From Alphaproteobacteria bacterium (GTDB lineage: Bacteria > Pseudomonadota > Alphaproteobacteria > Rhizobiales > Aestuariivirgaceae): DNA of 12,117 bases. Both the position numbers and the translations under genes were made by a program. The stretch is taken from contig JAPLOT010000325.1 of assembly GCA_026400595.1 (NCBI GenBank), forward strand, positions 1-12,117, given 5' to 3'. Below the pieces are notes generated by a model. That model saw only the letters and a list, made by a program, of their open reading frames with translations, did no database searches and had not been told where the DNA came from. This document shows, one piece after another, positions 1 to 7,230 of this stretch (positions within the stretch are counted from its first letter, which is position 1; every line of letters starts with the position of its first letter).

Positions 1-184
1 CTCACGTGGCGGAAAGCCGGGCCGCCATCGGGACCGAGTCCCGTCTTGCAGCAGTGGTAATCTGTTGCTTAGTCCCCTACTGACTGGCCCGATGACAGGC
101 CCGGTTTTCCCCGCTAGATTGCAGGCCGCGCGCTGTGGTCCACGAATCTGGCCGGAGCGCGGCATCGGGGGTGATGGAGGAGAC
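1..184. other. Left-edge stretch without a supported gene
   Basis: I see no gene here that I can support. Short open frames run in from the left edge, for example + frame 1 to a TAA at 58-60, and one could be the tail of a gene outside the window, but none has a recognisable sequence. An in-frame extension of the downstream L,D-transpeptidase back to a start at 65 is open, but it has no ribosome site and no protein-like character, and it would bury the Tat signal. The stretch carries the candidate promoter listed separately. Confidence 0.5.
92..120 (+). promoter_or_regulatory. Candidate sigma-70 type promoter for the L,D-transpeptidase/lipoprotein pair
   Basis: A -35-like ATGACA (92-97; five of six bases match TTGACA) and a -10-like TAGATT (115-120; four of six match TATAAT) are separated by exactly 17 bases. 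Transcription would start near 127 and leave a leader of about 58 bases before the ATG at 185. It is the best hexamer pair I found upstream of this unit. It was judged by eye only, and such matches also occur by chance. Confidence 0.35.
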
Positions 185-865
185 ATGCCGATCAATCGTA
201 GGAATTTCCTGATGGGTGCGGGAGCCCTGGGCCTCTCCGGCCTGACTGCCGGCTCAGTTGAAGCAGCCGGCCCCCGGCCAAAGGATGCCAGCGCCTATTT
301 CGGTCCGATGATCGAGGACAACGGGATTGTCTTTCCGTCCACCAATTTCACGAAGATCAATGTCCGCTGGCGCCGGCAGTTCGTGCCCTACACCAGCCGC
401 GAACCGCAGGGCACGGTCGTGGTGGATGCCAGCAATCACTTTCTCTACGTGATCTTCGAGAACCAGACAGCCTTGCGCTACGGCGTTGGCGTTGGCCGTG
501 ACGGCTTCCGCTGGTACGGCCGCGCCCGCATCGACCGCAAGCAGCTCTGGCCGCGCTGGACCCCGCCCCCGGCAATGCGCGCACGAAACCCGGACCTTCC
601 GGAATTCATGAAGGGCGGGAAGGACAATCCCCTCGGTCCCAGGGCCATGTACCTGTTCCGCAACGGCACCGACACCGGCTATCGGATTCATGGAACCACC
701 GAGCCGTGGTCGATCGGCACCAATGCTTCGTCCGGCTGTATCCGCATGTTCAACGAGGATGCGATCGACCTCTACCAGCGCTGCCCCATCGGCACGCGCG
801 TGCTGGTGCTCAAGGCGCTGGGCGCGCCGGTCATCAACGAAGCGGCGGACGTCGACAGCCAATGA
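185..865 (+). CDS. Tat-exported L,D-transpeptidase (YkuD domain)
   Basis: This is a 226-residue periplasmic peptidoglycan enzyme. L,D-transpeptidases form 3-3 cross-links between stem peptides or attach proteins to peptidoglycan through a catalytic cysteine. The N-terminus carries a twin-arginine signal, NRRNFLMGAGAL (residues 4-15), followed by a hydrophobic stretch ending near AEAAG-like residues at about 24-29. The YkuD domain spans about residues 76-210. Its catalytic motif is intact: IHGT (His169) and SSGCIRM (Cys185), with the usual spacing. I chose ATG 185 because GGAGG lies at 176-180 and because the Tat signal then begins the protein. The stop overlaps the start of the next gene (ATGA, 862-865), so the two are probably translationally coupled. 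Assignment to the family is firm. Whether it makes cross-links or anchors proteins cannot be told from sequence. Confidence 0.93.
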   Translation: MPINRRNFLMGAGALGLSGLTAGSVEAAGPRPKDASAYFGPMIEDNGIVFPSTNFTKINVRWRRQFVPYTSREPQGTVVVDASNHFLYVIFENQTALRYGVGVGRDGFRWYGRARIDRKQLWPRWTPPPAMRARNPDLPEFMKGGKDNPLGPRAMYLFRNGTDTGYRIHGTTEPWSIGTNASSGCIRMFNEDAIDLYQRCPIGTRVLVLKALGAPVINEAADVDSQ

Positions 866-1377
866 CACGCTTCACATTGCCTGCGCTAGCCGCAGCGGCC
901 CTGGCCCTAGCGGCCTGCAGCAGTTCGAAGCAAGCCGACCTTCCTCCGGCTGCACCCGTGGTTCAGCCCTCGGTTCCCAGCACGGGCGGCGTCGGCGCGG
1001 CTCCCGGAAGCGAGCAGGATTTCATGCTGAACGTGGGCCGCCGCGTTTTCTTCGCCGAAGGATCCGCAGCAATCGACAGCACGGCGCGCGCCACCATCCG
1101 CAACCAGGTGCAGTGGCTCAAGGCCAATCCGCAATGGAAGGCGAAGATCCAGGGCTTTGCCGATGATCCCGGCAGTGACGCGCAGCAGACGGCGCTGTCG
1201 CAGAAGCGCGCCGATGCCGTGAAGAACGACATGGTGTCACAAGGCATTGCCGCGAACCGGATCTGGGCCAAGGGCTATGGCCGTGACCGGCTCGTGGGCG
1301 ACTGCGCCGAACTCGAATGCAAGGCGCAGAACCGCCGGACGGTCACCAATCTGCAGGACGGAACGGAAGCACAATAG
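862..1377 (+). CDS. OmpA/Pal-like outer-membrane lipoprotein
   Basis: This is a 171-residue putative lipoprotein with a C-terminal OmpA-family peptidoglycan-binding domain. The N-terminus is a lipoprotein signal ending in the lipobox LALAAC, so Cys19 would be lipidated. Residue 20 is Ser rather than Asp, which favours sorting to the outer membrane. A Pro/Ala/Ser-rich linker covers about 21-50, and the OmpA domain covers about 51-165. The segment GFADDPGSDAQQTALSQKRA matches the family's peptidoglycan-binding region, and Asp101 and Arg116 sit where the diaminopimelate-binding Asp and Arg lie. It is not in a tol-pal cluster, so I do not call it Pal itself. Its ATG overlaps the stop of the L,D-transpeptidase gene. 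The stop lies 27 bases from the convergent glpK stop. Confidence 0.88.
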   Translation: MTRFTLPALAAAALALAACSSSKQADLPPAAPVVQPSVPSTGGVGAAPGSEQDFMLNVGRRVFFAEGSAAIDSTARATIRNQVQWLKANPQWKAKIQGFADDPGSDAQQTALSQKRADAVKNDMVSQGIAANRIWAKGYGRDRLVGDCAELECKAQNRRTVTNLQDGTEAQ

Positions 1378-1404
1378 CGTCCGCCCGGCCCCGCATCGCT
1401 ACGG
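1378..1404. other. Short convergent gap between the lipoprotein gene and glpK
   Basis: These 27 bases separate two stop codons facing each other. I see no hairpin followed by a T-run in either direction, so termination of either unit is not explained by sequence here. It may be Rho-dependent or lie within the opposing genes. Confidence 0.5.
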
Positions 1405-2889
1405 CTACGACAACAGCTTGCGCACGGCTTCGCGCCAGCCCGCCAGCTTGGCCGAACGGATCGCAGGCTTCATTCTGGGGGTGAAGCGCGCCTGACGCTT
1501 CCAGCTCTTGGCGAAGACCGGCGGTTCGGGAAGAAGACCAGCTTGAAGACCAGCAAGGTAGGCGGCGCCGACAGCCGTTGTTTCAAGAACCTTCGGCCGG
1601 TCCACCGGGGCATCGAGAATGTCGGCCAGGCGTTGCATGGTCCAGTCCGAGGCCGTCATCCCGCCGTCGACGCGCAAGATGGTTCGCCCCGCCGAGCCCC
1701 AGTCCTTCTTCATCGCTTCCAGGAGATCATGGGTCTGATAGCAGACGGCCTCGAGCGCGGCCTGGGCAAGCTCGGCCCGCGTCGTCCCCCGGGTCAGTCC
1801 GAAGATGGCGCCTCGGGCTTCGGCATTCCAGTATGGCGCGCCAAGGCCAACGAAGGCCGGCACGAGATAGACCTGCTGAGCCGGATCGGCGTTGCGAGCC
1901 AGCTTGCCCGTCTCATCAGCCGTCCGCACGATCTTGAGCCCGTCACGCAGCATCTGGACAGCTGCGCCGGCAATGAAGATCGCCCCTTCGAGCGCGTAGG
2001 TTCTTTGGCCGTTCAGCTGATAGGCCACGGTGGTCAGGAGCCTGTTGTGCGAAGCTACTGCGGTGGCGCCCGTGTTCAACAGGGCGAAGCAGCCGGTGCC
2101 ATAGGTCGCCTTCATCATGCCCGGTTCGAAACAGGCCTGACCGATGGTTGCGGCCTGCTGGTCGCCGGCCACGCCGCAGATCGGTATCGCGGCGCCCAGC
2201 AGACCCGCATCGGTCACGCCATAGTCAGCGGCACAGTCGCGGACGTCGGGGAGCAGGCTGCGCGGCACATTCAGAACCCGGAGCAATTCGTCATCCCAGC
2301 TTCCGCTGTGAATGTTGTAAAGCAGCGTCCGAGACGCGTTGGTGGCATCGGTGGCGTGAACCCTGCCCCCGGTGAACCGCCAGATCAGAAAGCTGTCGAT
2401 GGTGCCGAAGGCGAGTTCACCCCGTTCGGCCCGGGCCCGCGCGCCCTTCACCTTGTCCAGCATCCACGCGATCTTCGTGCCCGAGAAATAGGGATCGAGA
2501 AGCAGGCCCGTCCGTGACGCGAACAGCTCTTCGTGGCCTTCGGTCTTGAGCCTAGCACAGATGTCCGACGTTCGCCGGTCCTGCCAGACGATGGCACGAT
2601 GGATAGGCTTTCCCGTCCTGCGATCCCAGATCACCACGGTTTCGCGCTGGTTGGTAATGCCCATGGCCTTCACCCAGCCCGGCTTGACCCCGGCCTTGCG
2701 CAATGCAGCCCGGCTGACGGCCAGCACGGAAGACCAGATCTCCTCCGCATCGTGCTCCACCCATCCGGAGGCCGGGAAGTGCTGACGGAACTCCTTCTGG
2801 CCTTGCCCCTTCGGACTGAGTTTCGCGTCGAAGACAATCGCGCGCGACGACGTTGTTCCCTGGTCGATGGCGAGTATGTAGTCGGGCAT
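1405..2889 (-). CDS. glpK: Glycerol kinase
   Basis: This 494-residue FGGY-family kinase phosphorylates cytoplasmic glycerol with ATP to sn-glycerol 3-phosphate, which traps imported glycerol. The N-terminal phosphate loop is DQGTTSSRAIVFD (9-21). Residues matching the E. coli glycerol contacts are present: Arg82-Glu83 in NQRET, Tyr134 in YFSGTK, and Asp243 in AGDQQA as catalytic base. The second FGGY signature lies at about 409-447 (VDGGMTASDW...AVGAAYLAG). Length is normal for the family. I chose the ATG at 2889 because the protein then begins exactly at the family's N-terminus and a GAGGGG ribosome site lies about 8-13 bases upstream, inside the end of glpD. Only four bases separate it from the glpD stop. 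The E. coli fructose-1,6-bisphosphate loop and the IIA-Glc zinc ligand are both altered (see findings). Confidence 0.97.
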   Translation of the reverse strand: MPDYILAIDQGTTSSRAIVFDAKLSPKGQGQKEFRQHFPASGWVEHDAEEIWSSVLAVSRAALRKAGVKPGWVKAMGITNQRETVVIWDRRTGKPIHRAIVWQDRRTSDICARLKTEGHEELFASRTGLLLDPYFSGTKIAWMLDKVKGARARAERGELAFGTIDSFLIWRFTGGRVHATDATNASRTLLYNIHSGSWDDELLRVLNVPRSLLPDVRDCAADYGVTDAGLLGAAIPICGVAGDQQAATIGQACFEPGMMKATYGTGCFALLNTGATAVASHNRLLTTVAYQLNGQRTYALEGAIFIAGAAVQMLRDGLKIVRTADETGKLARNADPAQQVYLVPAFVGLGAPYWNAEARGAIFGLTRGTTRAELAQAALEAVCYQTHDLLEAMKKDWGSAGRTILRVDGGMTASDWTMQRLADILDAPVDRPKVLETTAVGAAYLAGLQAGLLPEPPVFAKSWKRQARFTPRMKPAIRSAKLAGWREAVRKLLS

Positions 2890-2893
2890 TGTG

Positions 2894-4408
2894 CTACCCC
2901 TCGACACGTTTACGTGACTTGCTCTTCCTTTGCGGTGCGAAGTGCTCCCGCAGATCATCCTGTTCCTGCTGGGTAAGATGCAGGCCAAGTTTGGATCGGC
3001 GCCACAGAATGTCGTCCGCACCCCGTGCCCATTCCTTGTTGACGAGCCAGTGCACCTCCCGCTCGGTGAGAGGGCCGAAGCTGCGCCCCATGTCCTGGGC
3101 AAAGCGGGCACCATCGAACATCACGTCCGCGTCGGTGCCATAGGCCCGGAAGATGCGGCGGACGTTGCGCGGTGTCATGAAGGAGTACTTGCGGCTCAGG
3201 TCAGCGATGCGCTGATCGACGTCGGCGTAGGAGAAGTCGCCGCCAGGCAGTGGCGCGGCAGCCGTCCATGGCCGGCTCATCTGCGGGAAGAATGGCGCGA
3301 GTTTCTCAAGCGCGGACTCCGCCAGCTTGCGGAAGGTGGTGATCTTGCCCCCGAAGACCGACAGCAAGGGCGCTCCGTTCTGCGGCTGATCGAGCTTCAG
3401 GACATAATCGCGTGTCGCTTCCTGGGCCTTGCTCGCGCCGTCGTCGTAAAGCGGTCGGATGCCTGCATAGGCCCAGCGGATGTGTTCGCGCGTCACGGGC
3501 CGCCGGAAGTACTCGCTGACCGCCGCCAGCAGATAGTCGGTCTCGCCGTCCGAAATGCGGGGCGATCCGGGATCGCCCGTGTGGTCCTCGTCGGTGGTCC
3601 CGATGAGCGTATAGTTCTGCTCGTAGGGGATGGCAAAGCAGATGCGGCCATCGGCGTTCTGGAAAATGTAGCACCGGTCGTGATCGTAGAGCTTGTCGAC
3701 CACGACGTGGCTGCCCTTGACCATGCGGATCTTGTCGGGATCGTTCCGACCGACCACCTCGCCCAGAACCTGGCTGACCCAGGGGCCACCGGCATTCACG
3801 AGTACCTTGGCTCTCACCTGTTCTTCCAGTCCGCTCTCGGCCCGTATCGTGAGTTCCCAGGTGCCGTCGATCCGCCGCGCAGACGTGCACTTCGTCCGCG
3901 TTCGGATCTCGGCGCCCTTTGAGGCCGCGTCTCGCGCGTTGAGGACCACCAGGCGTGAGTCCTCCACCCAGCAGTCCGAGTACTCGTAACCGTGGGTGTA
4001 TTCCTCCTTCAACGGCTTGCCGGTCTCGTCGCTGCGCAGGTTCACGCTGCGCGTCGGCGGCAGGATCTTTCGACCTCCGAGGTGGTCATAGAGAAAGAGA
4101 CCGAGCCGGAGTACAGGCCTCGGTCTGAGACCGGCATGATGCGGAAGCACGAAGCGCAGCGGCCAGATGATGTGCGGGGCCGCCTTGAGCAGCACCTCCC
4201 GCTCGATCAGCGCCTCGCGAACCAGTCGGAACTCGTAGTGCTCCAGATAGCGCAGGCCTCCGTGAATGAGTTTGGTCGAAGCCGAGGATGTCCCGGAGGC
4301 AAGATCGCCCTGCTCGGCGAGAAACACGCGCAGGCCGCGCCCGGCCGCATCGCGGGCGATGCCGCACCCGTTTACCCCGCCGCCGATTACAAAGAGGTCA
4401 TGGATCAT
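2894..4408 (-). CDS. glpD: Aerobic glycerol-3-phosphate dehydrogenase (FAD, quinone-linked)
   Basis: This 504-residue, inner-membrane-associated flavoenzyme oxidises glycerol 3-phosphate to dihydroxyacetone phosphate and passes electrons to the quinone pool. The FAD-binding Rossmann motif IGGGVNGCGIARDAAGRG is at 8-25. Family-typical blocks follow: STKLIHGGLRYLE (44-56), LVNAGGPW (203-210), LIGTTDEDHTGDP (268-280) and FGGKITTFRKLAE near 345-360. A C-terminal DAO_C region contains NKEWARGADDILWRRSKLGL. Length agrees with E. coli GlpD (about 500 residues). The start ATG overlaps the glpR stop by four bases (ATGA), implying translational coupling, and glpK follows after four bases. The very C-terminus is rich in Lys/Arg (KSKSRKR). 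Confidence 0.97.
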   Translation of the reverse strand: MIHDLFVIGGGVNGCGIARDAAGRGLRVFLAEQGDLASGTSSASTKLIHGGLRYLEHYEFRLVREALIEREVLLKAAPHIIWPLRFVLPHHAGLRPRPVLRLGLFLYDHLGGRKILPPTRSVNLRSDETGKPLKEEYTHGYEYSDCWVEDSRLVVLNARDAASKGAEIRTRTKCTSARRIDGTWELTIRAESGLEEQVRAKVLVNAGGPWVSQVLGEVVGRNDPDKIRMVKGSHVVVDKLYDHDRCYIFQNADGRICFAIPYEQNYTLIGTTDEDHTGDPGSPRISDGETDYLLAAVSEYFRRPVTREHIRWAYAGIRPLYDDGASKAQEATRDYVLKLDQPQNGAPLLSVFGGKITTFRKLAESALEKLAPFFPQMSRPWTAAAPLPGGDFSYADVDQRIADLSRKYSFMTPRNVRRIFRAYGTDADVMFDGARFAQDMGRSFGPLTEREVHWLVNKEWARGADDILWRRSKLGLHLTQQEQDDLREHFAPQRKSKSRKRVEG

Positions 4409-5208
4409 TTTGCTGCTTCGAGAGTCTCATCATTGGCAGATGTTTCGCCGGCGATCTCAAGCCGAACGCCGGATGCCCTGCAGATGTCCACAATCGGCTC
4501 GGCAGGCGCAAGATCGGTTACGAAGGTATCGATATCTGAGAGATGGCCGATGCGCACCGGGGCCGTACGCGTGAATTTCATGGCATCGGCCACCAGCATC
4601 ACGCTGCGCGCATTCTGCATGATGGCCTTGGCCACCCGGACCTCGTGATAATCGAAGTCCAGCATGGCGCCATCGTCATCGATGGCGGAGGCGCCGATGA
4701 TGGCATGATCCACCTTGAACTGCCGGATGAACTCGACTGCGGATTCTCCCGTCACGCCGCCGTCGCTCTTGCGCAGCATTCCGCCGGCGAGGATGACATC
4801 CATTCCCTGCCTCGGCATGAGAATTGTCGCGACATGGATGTTGTTGGTGATGACCAGGAGTCCCTTATGGTTGACCAACGCCCGGGCGACTTCCTCGGTG
4901 GTGGTGCCGATATTGATGAAAAGCGAGCAGTTGTCCGGAATGATGCTCGCGGCACGATGCGCAATAATCGTCTTTTCCCGTGCCGCCAAGTTCCGCCGGG
5001 CGTCATAGGCGACGTTCTCCACACCCGAAGTGAGCATCGCCCCGCCATGGGTTCGCGCCAGAAGACGGGCGTCACAGAGTTCGTTCAGGTCCTTGCGAAT
5101 TGTCTGCGGCGTAACGTCAAAGCGGGAGGCAAGATCCTCGACCTGAACGCTTCCCAGTTCTCTGGCGAGAATGAGGATGTGACGCTGTCGTGCGCTTGTG
5201 ACTTGCAT
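4405..5208 (-). CDS. glpR: DeoR-family transcriptional repressor, probable glycerol regulator
   Basis: This is a 267-residue DeoR-family regulator. The N-terminal winged helix-turn-helix spans about 5-57, including VEDLASRFDVTPQTIRKDLNEL. The C-terminal sugar-phosphate sensor domain spans about 75-232, with INIGTTTEEVARAL (99-111), AGGMLRKSDGGVTGES (141-156) and VADAMKFTR (206-214). Known GlpR proteins release DNA when they bind glycerol 3-phosphate, which fits its place upstream of glpD and glpK and divergent from the transporter. I chose ATG 5208, which puts the family's N-terminus first. A GTG at 5229 is in frame but adds seven unconserved residues, and neither start has a strong ribosome site. 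As the first gene of the glpR-glpD-glpK unit it is probably autoregulated. Regulation of the divergent glpV unit is inferred from position. Confidence 0.93.
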   Translation of the reverse strand: MQVTSARQRHILILARELGSVQVEDLASRFDVTPQTIRKDLNELCDARLLARTHGGAMLTSGVENVAYDARRNLAAREKTIIAHRAASIIPDNCSLFINIGTTTEEVARALVNHKGLLVITNNIHVATILMPRQGMDVILAGGMLRKSDGGVTGESAVEFIRQFKVDHAIIGASAIDDDGAMLDFDYHEVRVAKAIMQNARSVMLVADAMKFTRTAPVRIGHLSDIDTFVTDLAPAEPIVDICRASGVRLEIAGETSANDETLEAAK

Positions 5209-5258
5209 GATGGGTCCGGCCGGGAACACGAAACGGTGTCTTGGATGCTGCTTGGGTC

Positions 5259-5287
5259 ATGATTTCAGTTTTTTTCTGTTTTCGCAA
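5259..5287 (-). promoter_or_regulatory. Weak candidate promoter of glpR-glpD-glpK
   Basis: Read on the - strand, TTGCGA (5287-5282) and AATCAT (5264-5259) are spaced by 17 bases. Each matches its consensus hexamer at four of six positions. Transcription would begin near 5252, leaving about 44 bases before the glpR ATG. The -35 overlaps the 12-bp palindrome, which would suit repression. The match is modest and may be chance. Confidence 0.28.
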
Positions 5288-5321
5288 TATTGCGCTGCAC
5301 AACTATTCGATTTCTTTCCTA

Positions 5322-5350
5322 TTGACGCTTCTTGATTTTCATTTGATAGT
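5322..5350 (+). promoter_or_regulatory. Probable promoter of the glpV transporter unit
   Basis: TTGACG (5322-5327) matches the sigma-70 -35 at five of six positions. GATAGT (5345-5350) matches the -10 at four of six, with an ideal 17-base spacer. Transcription would begin near 5357, giving a leader of about 40 bases that ends in the ribosome site GGGAGAA (5384-5390) before ATG 5397. It is the strongest promoter-like pair in the window. Confidence 0.6.
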
Positions 5351-5396
5351 TTACGTGGGTGTCGCGGAGACGACGCCAGAAATGGGAGAAACAATC

Positions 5397-7133
5397 ATGA
5401 AGTTGAACTATCTGGTGACCGCAGCCGCCTTCGCCCTTGCGATCACGGCGGGGCCAAGTTTCGCCGACGTCGAGGCAGCAAAGAAATGGATCGACGCCGA
5501 ATTCCAGCCTTCGACCCTCTCCAAGGAAGACCAATTGAAGGAGATGGAGTGGTTCATTAAGGCCGCAGAACCCTACAAGGGCATGGAGATCAACGTCCTC
5601 TCCGAAGGCATCCCGACCCATGACTACGAATCCAAGGTCCTGACCAAGGCTTTCGAGGAAATCACAGGGATCAAGGTCAATCACCAGATTCTGGGTGAAG
5701 GCGAAGTCGTGCAGGCCGTGCAGACCCAGATGCAGACCAACCGCAATCTCTACGACGCCTACGTCAACGACTCCGATTTGATTGGCACGCATTCCCGCCT
5801 GCAGCAGGCCGTGAACCTGACCGACTTCATGGCAGGCGCCGGCAAGGACGTCACCAATCCGGGCCTCGATCTCAATGACTTTATGGGAATCAAGTTCACC
5901 ACGGGTCCGGACGGGAAACTCTATCAGCTGCCCGATCAGCAATTCGCCAATCTCTACTGGTTCCGCAAGGACTGGTTTGACCGGCAGGACCTGAAGGACA
6001 AGTTCAAGGCGAAATATGGCTATGAGCTTGGCGTTCCCGTGAACTGGTCCGCCTATGAGGACATCGCCCAGTTCTTTACGGAGGACGTAAAGGAAATCGA
6101 TGGCGTGAAGATCTATGGCCATATGGACTACGGCAAGCGCGCGCCGGACCTCGGCTGGCGCATGACGGACGCCTGGCTGTCCATGGCCGGTGCGGGCACC
6201 GTGGGCGAACCCAACGGCATCCCCATCGACGAATGGGGCATTCGCATGGAGAAGGGTTCATGCAACCCGTCGGGCGCGTCGGTCGCGCGCGGCGGCGAAA
6301 CCAATGGCCCTGCTTCCGTCTATGCCATCGCGAAGTGGGACGAATGGCTCCGGAAGTATGCCCCTCCGGGTGCGGCCGACTATGACTTCTATCAGTCGCT
6401 GCCGGCATTGGCGCAGGGCAACGTTGCGCAGCAGATCTTCTGGTACACCGCCTTCACGGCCTCGATGGTGGCCCCGAAGTCGGAAGGCAACAACACGGTC
6501 GACGACCAGGGCAACCCACTGTGGCGCATGGCCCCTTCGCCGCACGGGCCCTACTGGAAGGACGGCCAGAAGGTCGGTTATCAAGATGTGGGGTCGTGGA
6601 CGATCCTGAAGTCGACGCCGGAGGACCGCGCCAAGGCTGCATGGCTCTATGCCCAGTTTGCCGTCTCAAAGACTGTGGACGTGAAGAAGAGCCAGGTCGG
6701 TCTTACCTTCATCCGCGACTCCACCGTCCGGCATGACAGCTTCACGGAACGTGCGCCAAAGCTCGGCGGTCTTGTCGAGTTCTATCGCTCGCCCGACCGC
6801 GTGCGCTGGTCGCCAACTGGCATCAACGTGCCGGATTATCCGAAGCTTGCCCAGCTCTGGTGGCAGCAGATCGGTGACGTGAACTCCGGCGCCTTCACGC
6901 CGCAGGAAGCCATGGACCGCCTCGCTGGCGAAATGGAACAGGTGATGGAGCGCATGGAAGCTGCCGACAAGGCCAACAACACCTATGGTGGTTGCGGCCC
7001 CCGTCTGGCGGAACCCAAGGATCCGTCCGAGTGGCTCGGCAAGGCGGATGGACCCAAGGCCAAGCTCGAGAACGAGAAGGAACCGGGTCAAACCATCGCT
7101 TACGAGGAAATCGTCAAGCGCTGGCAGGAATAG
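5397..7133 (+). CDS. glpV: Periplasmic glycerol-binding protein of the ABC transporter
   Basis: This 578-residue family 1 extracellular solute-binding protein should capture glycerol in the periplasm and deliver it to the permeases. A Sec signal peptide covers residues 1-23 (hydrophobic core TAAAFALAITAG, likely cut after PSFA). It is longer than ordinary sugar-binding proteins (about 400-450 residues) but matches the long GlpV type found in rhizobial glycerol loci. Aromatic residues are abundant, as is common where polyols are bound. The mature protein has exactly two cysteines, Cys289 and Cys533. I chose ATG 5397 because of the signal peptide and the GGGAGAA ribosome site six bases upstream. 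An in-frame ATG at 5382 lies within that ribosome site region. Glycerol as substrate is inferred from adjacent glpR/D/K and the similar rhizobial system, not from contact residues. Confidence 0.92.
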   Translation: MKLNYLVTAAAFALAITAGPSFADVEAAKKWIDAEFQPSTLSKEDQLKEMEWFIKAAEPYKGMEINVLSEGIPTHDYESKVLTKAFEEITGIKVNHQILGEGEVVQAVQTQMQTNRNLYDAYVNDSDLIGTHSRLQQAVNLTDFMAGAGKDVTNPGLDLNDFMGIKFTTGPDGKLYQLPDQQFANLYWFRKDWFDRQDLKDKFKAKYGYELGVPVNWSAYEDIAQFFTEDVKEIDGVKIYGHMDYGKRAPDLGWRMTDAWLSMAGAGTVGEPNGIPIDEWGIRMEKGSCNPSGASVARGGETNGPASVYAIAKWDEWLRKYAPPGAADYDFYQSLPALAQGNVAQQIFWYTAFTASMVAPKSEGNNTVDDQGNPLWRMAPSPHGPYWKDGQKVGYQDVGSWTILKSTPEDRAKAAWLYAQFAVSKTVDVKKSQVGLTFIRDSTVRHDSFTERAPKLGGLVEFYRSPDRVRWSPTGINVPDYPKLAQLWWQQIGDVNSGAFTPQEAMDRLAGEMEQVMERMEAADKANNTYGGCGPRLAEPKDPSEWLGKADGPKAKLENEKEPGQTIAYEEIVKRWQE

Positions 7134-7230
7134 CTTTCCAGTCGGGAGCGCGGGGACTCTCCCCCGCGCTCCCCTTCCCTGCCGTTCCGGCCAGACCGAT
7201 ACGGCTCACTTGCGCTGGAAGCACAGGCTC
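7134..7230 (+). other. Intercistronic gap between glpV and glpS
   Basis: This 97-base gap is the only large spacing inside the transporter unit. The genes downstream are separated by overlaps or a few bases. It contains the 12-bp hairpin listed next. I see no good promoter ahead of glpS, and the glpS ribosome site is weak (GGAA near 7217). Both facts fit lower expression of the membrane components than of the binding protein. Confidence 0.6.
7144..7173 (+). terminator. Strong hairpin after glpV: attenuator or mRNA-stabilising stem-loop
   Basis: GGGAGCGCGGGG (7144-7155) pairs perfectly with CCCCGCGCTCCC (7162-7173) around a six-base loop, ACTCTC. The stem begins 11 bases after the glpV stop codon. 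The following bases are C/T-mixed (CTTCCCT) rather than a true T-run, so full intrinsic termination is unlikely. Hairpins in this position in other binding-protein operons, such as after malE, protect the upstream message from 3' decay or cause partial termination. That would give more GlpV than the membrane parts. Confidence 0.75.

Larger units (their letters stand above)
5209..5396. promoter_or_regulatory. Divergent glpR/glpV control region with palindrome and TTTC repeats
   Basis: This 188-base gap is clearly AT-richer than its surroundings, mainly at 5258-5352. It holds a perfect 12-bp palindrome, CGCAATATTGCG (5283-5294). TTTC motifs, on the + strand, start at 5263, 5273, 5280, 5311, 5315 and 5337. 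Operators of several DeoR-family repressors contain repeated TTTC/TTCG units, so these and the palindrome are candidate GlpR sites. The palindrome overlaps the weak glpR -35 and lies about 28 bases upstream of the glpV -35. No operator can be assigned without comparison to related genomes. Confidence 0.55.

Noticed and set aside
1543..2517. A 324-codon open frame on the + strand opposite glpK
   Set aside because: It lies wholly antisense to a clear glycerol kinase, has no recognisable domain and reflects high GC at third positions.
2930..3922. A 330-codon open frame on the + strand opposite glpD
   Set aside because: Antisense to a complete, conserved glpD; no ribosome site or family match seen.
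4543..5262. A 239-codon open frame on the + strand opposite glpR
   Set aside because: Antisense to a well-supported DeoR-family regulator; composition is that of a shadow frame.
5319..6122. A 267-codon open frame on the - strand opposite glpV
   Set aside because: Antisense to the signal peptide and N-terminal domain of GlpV; it begins within the glpV promoter and shows no domain.
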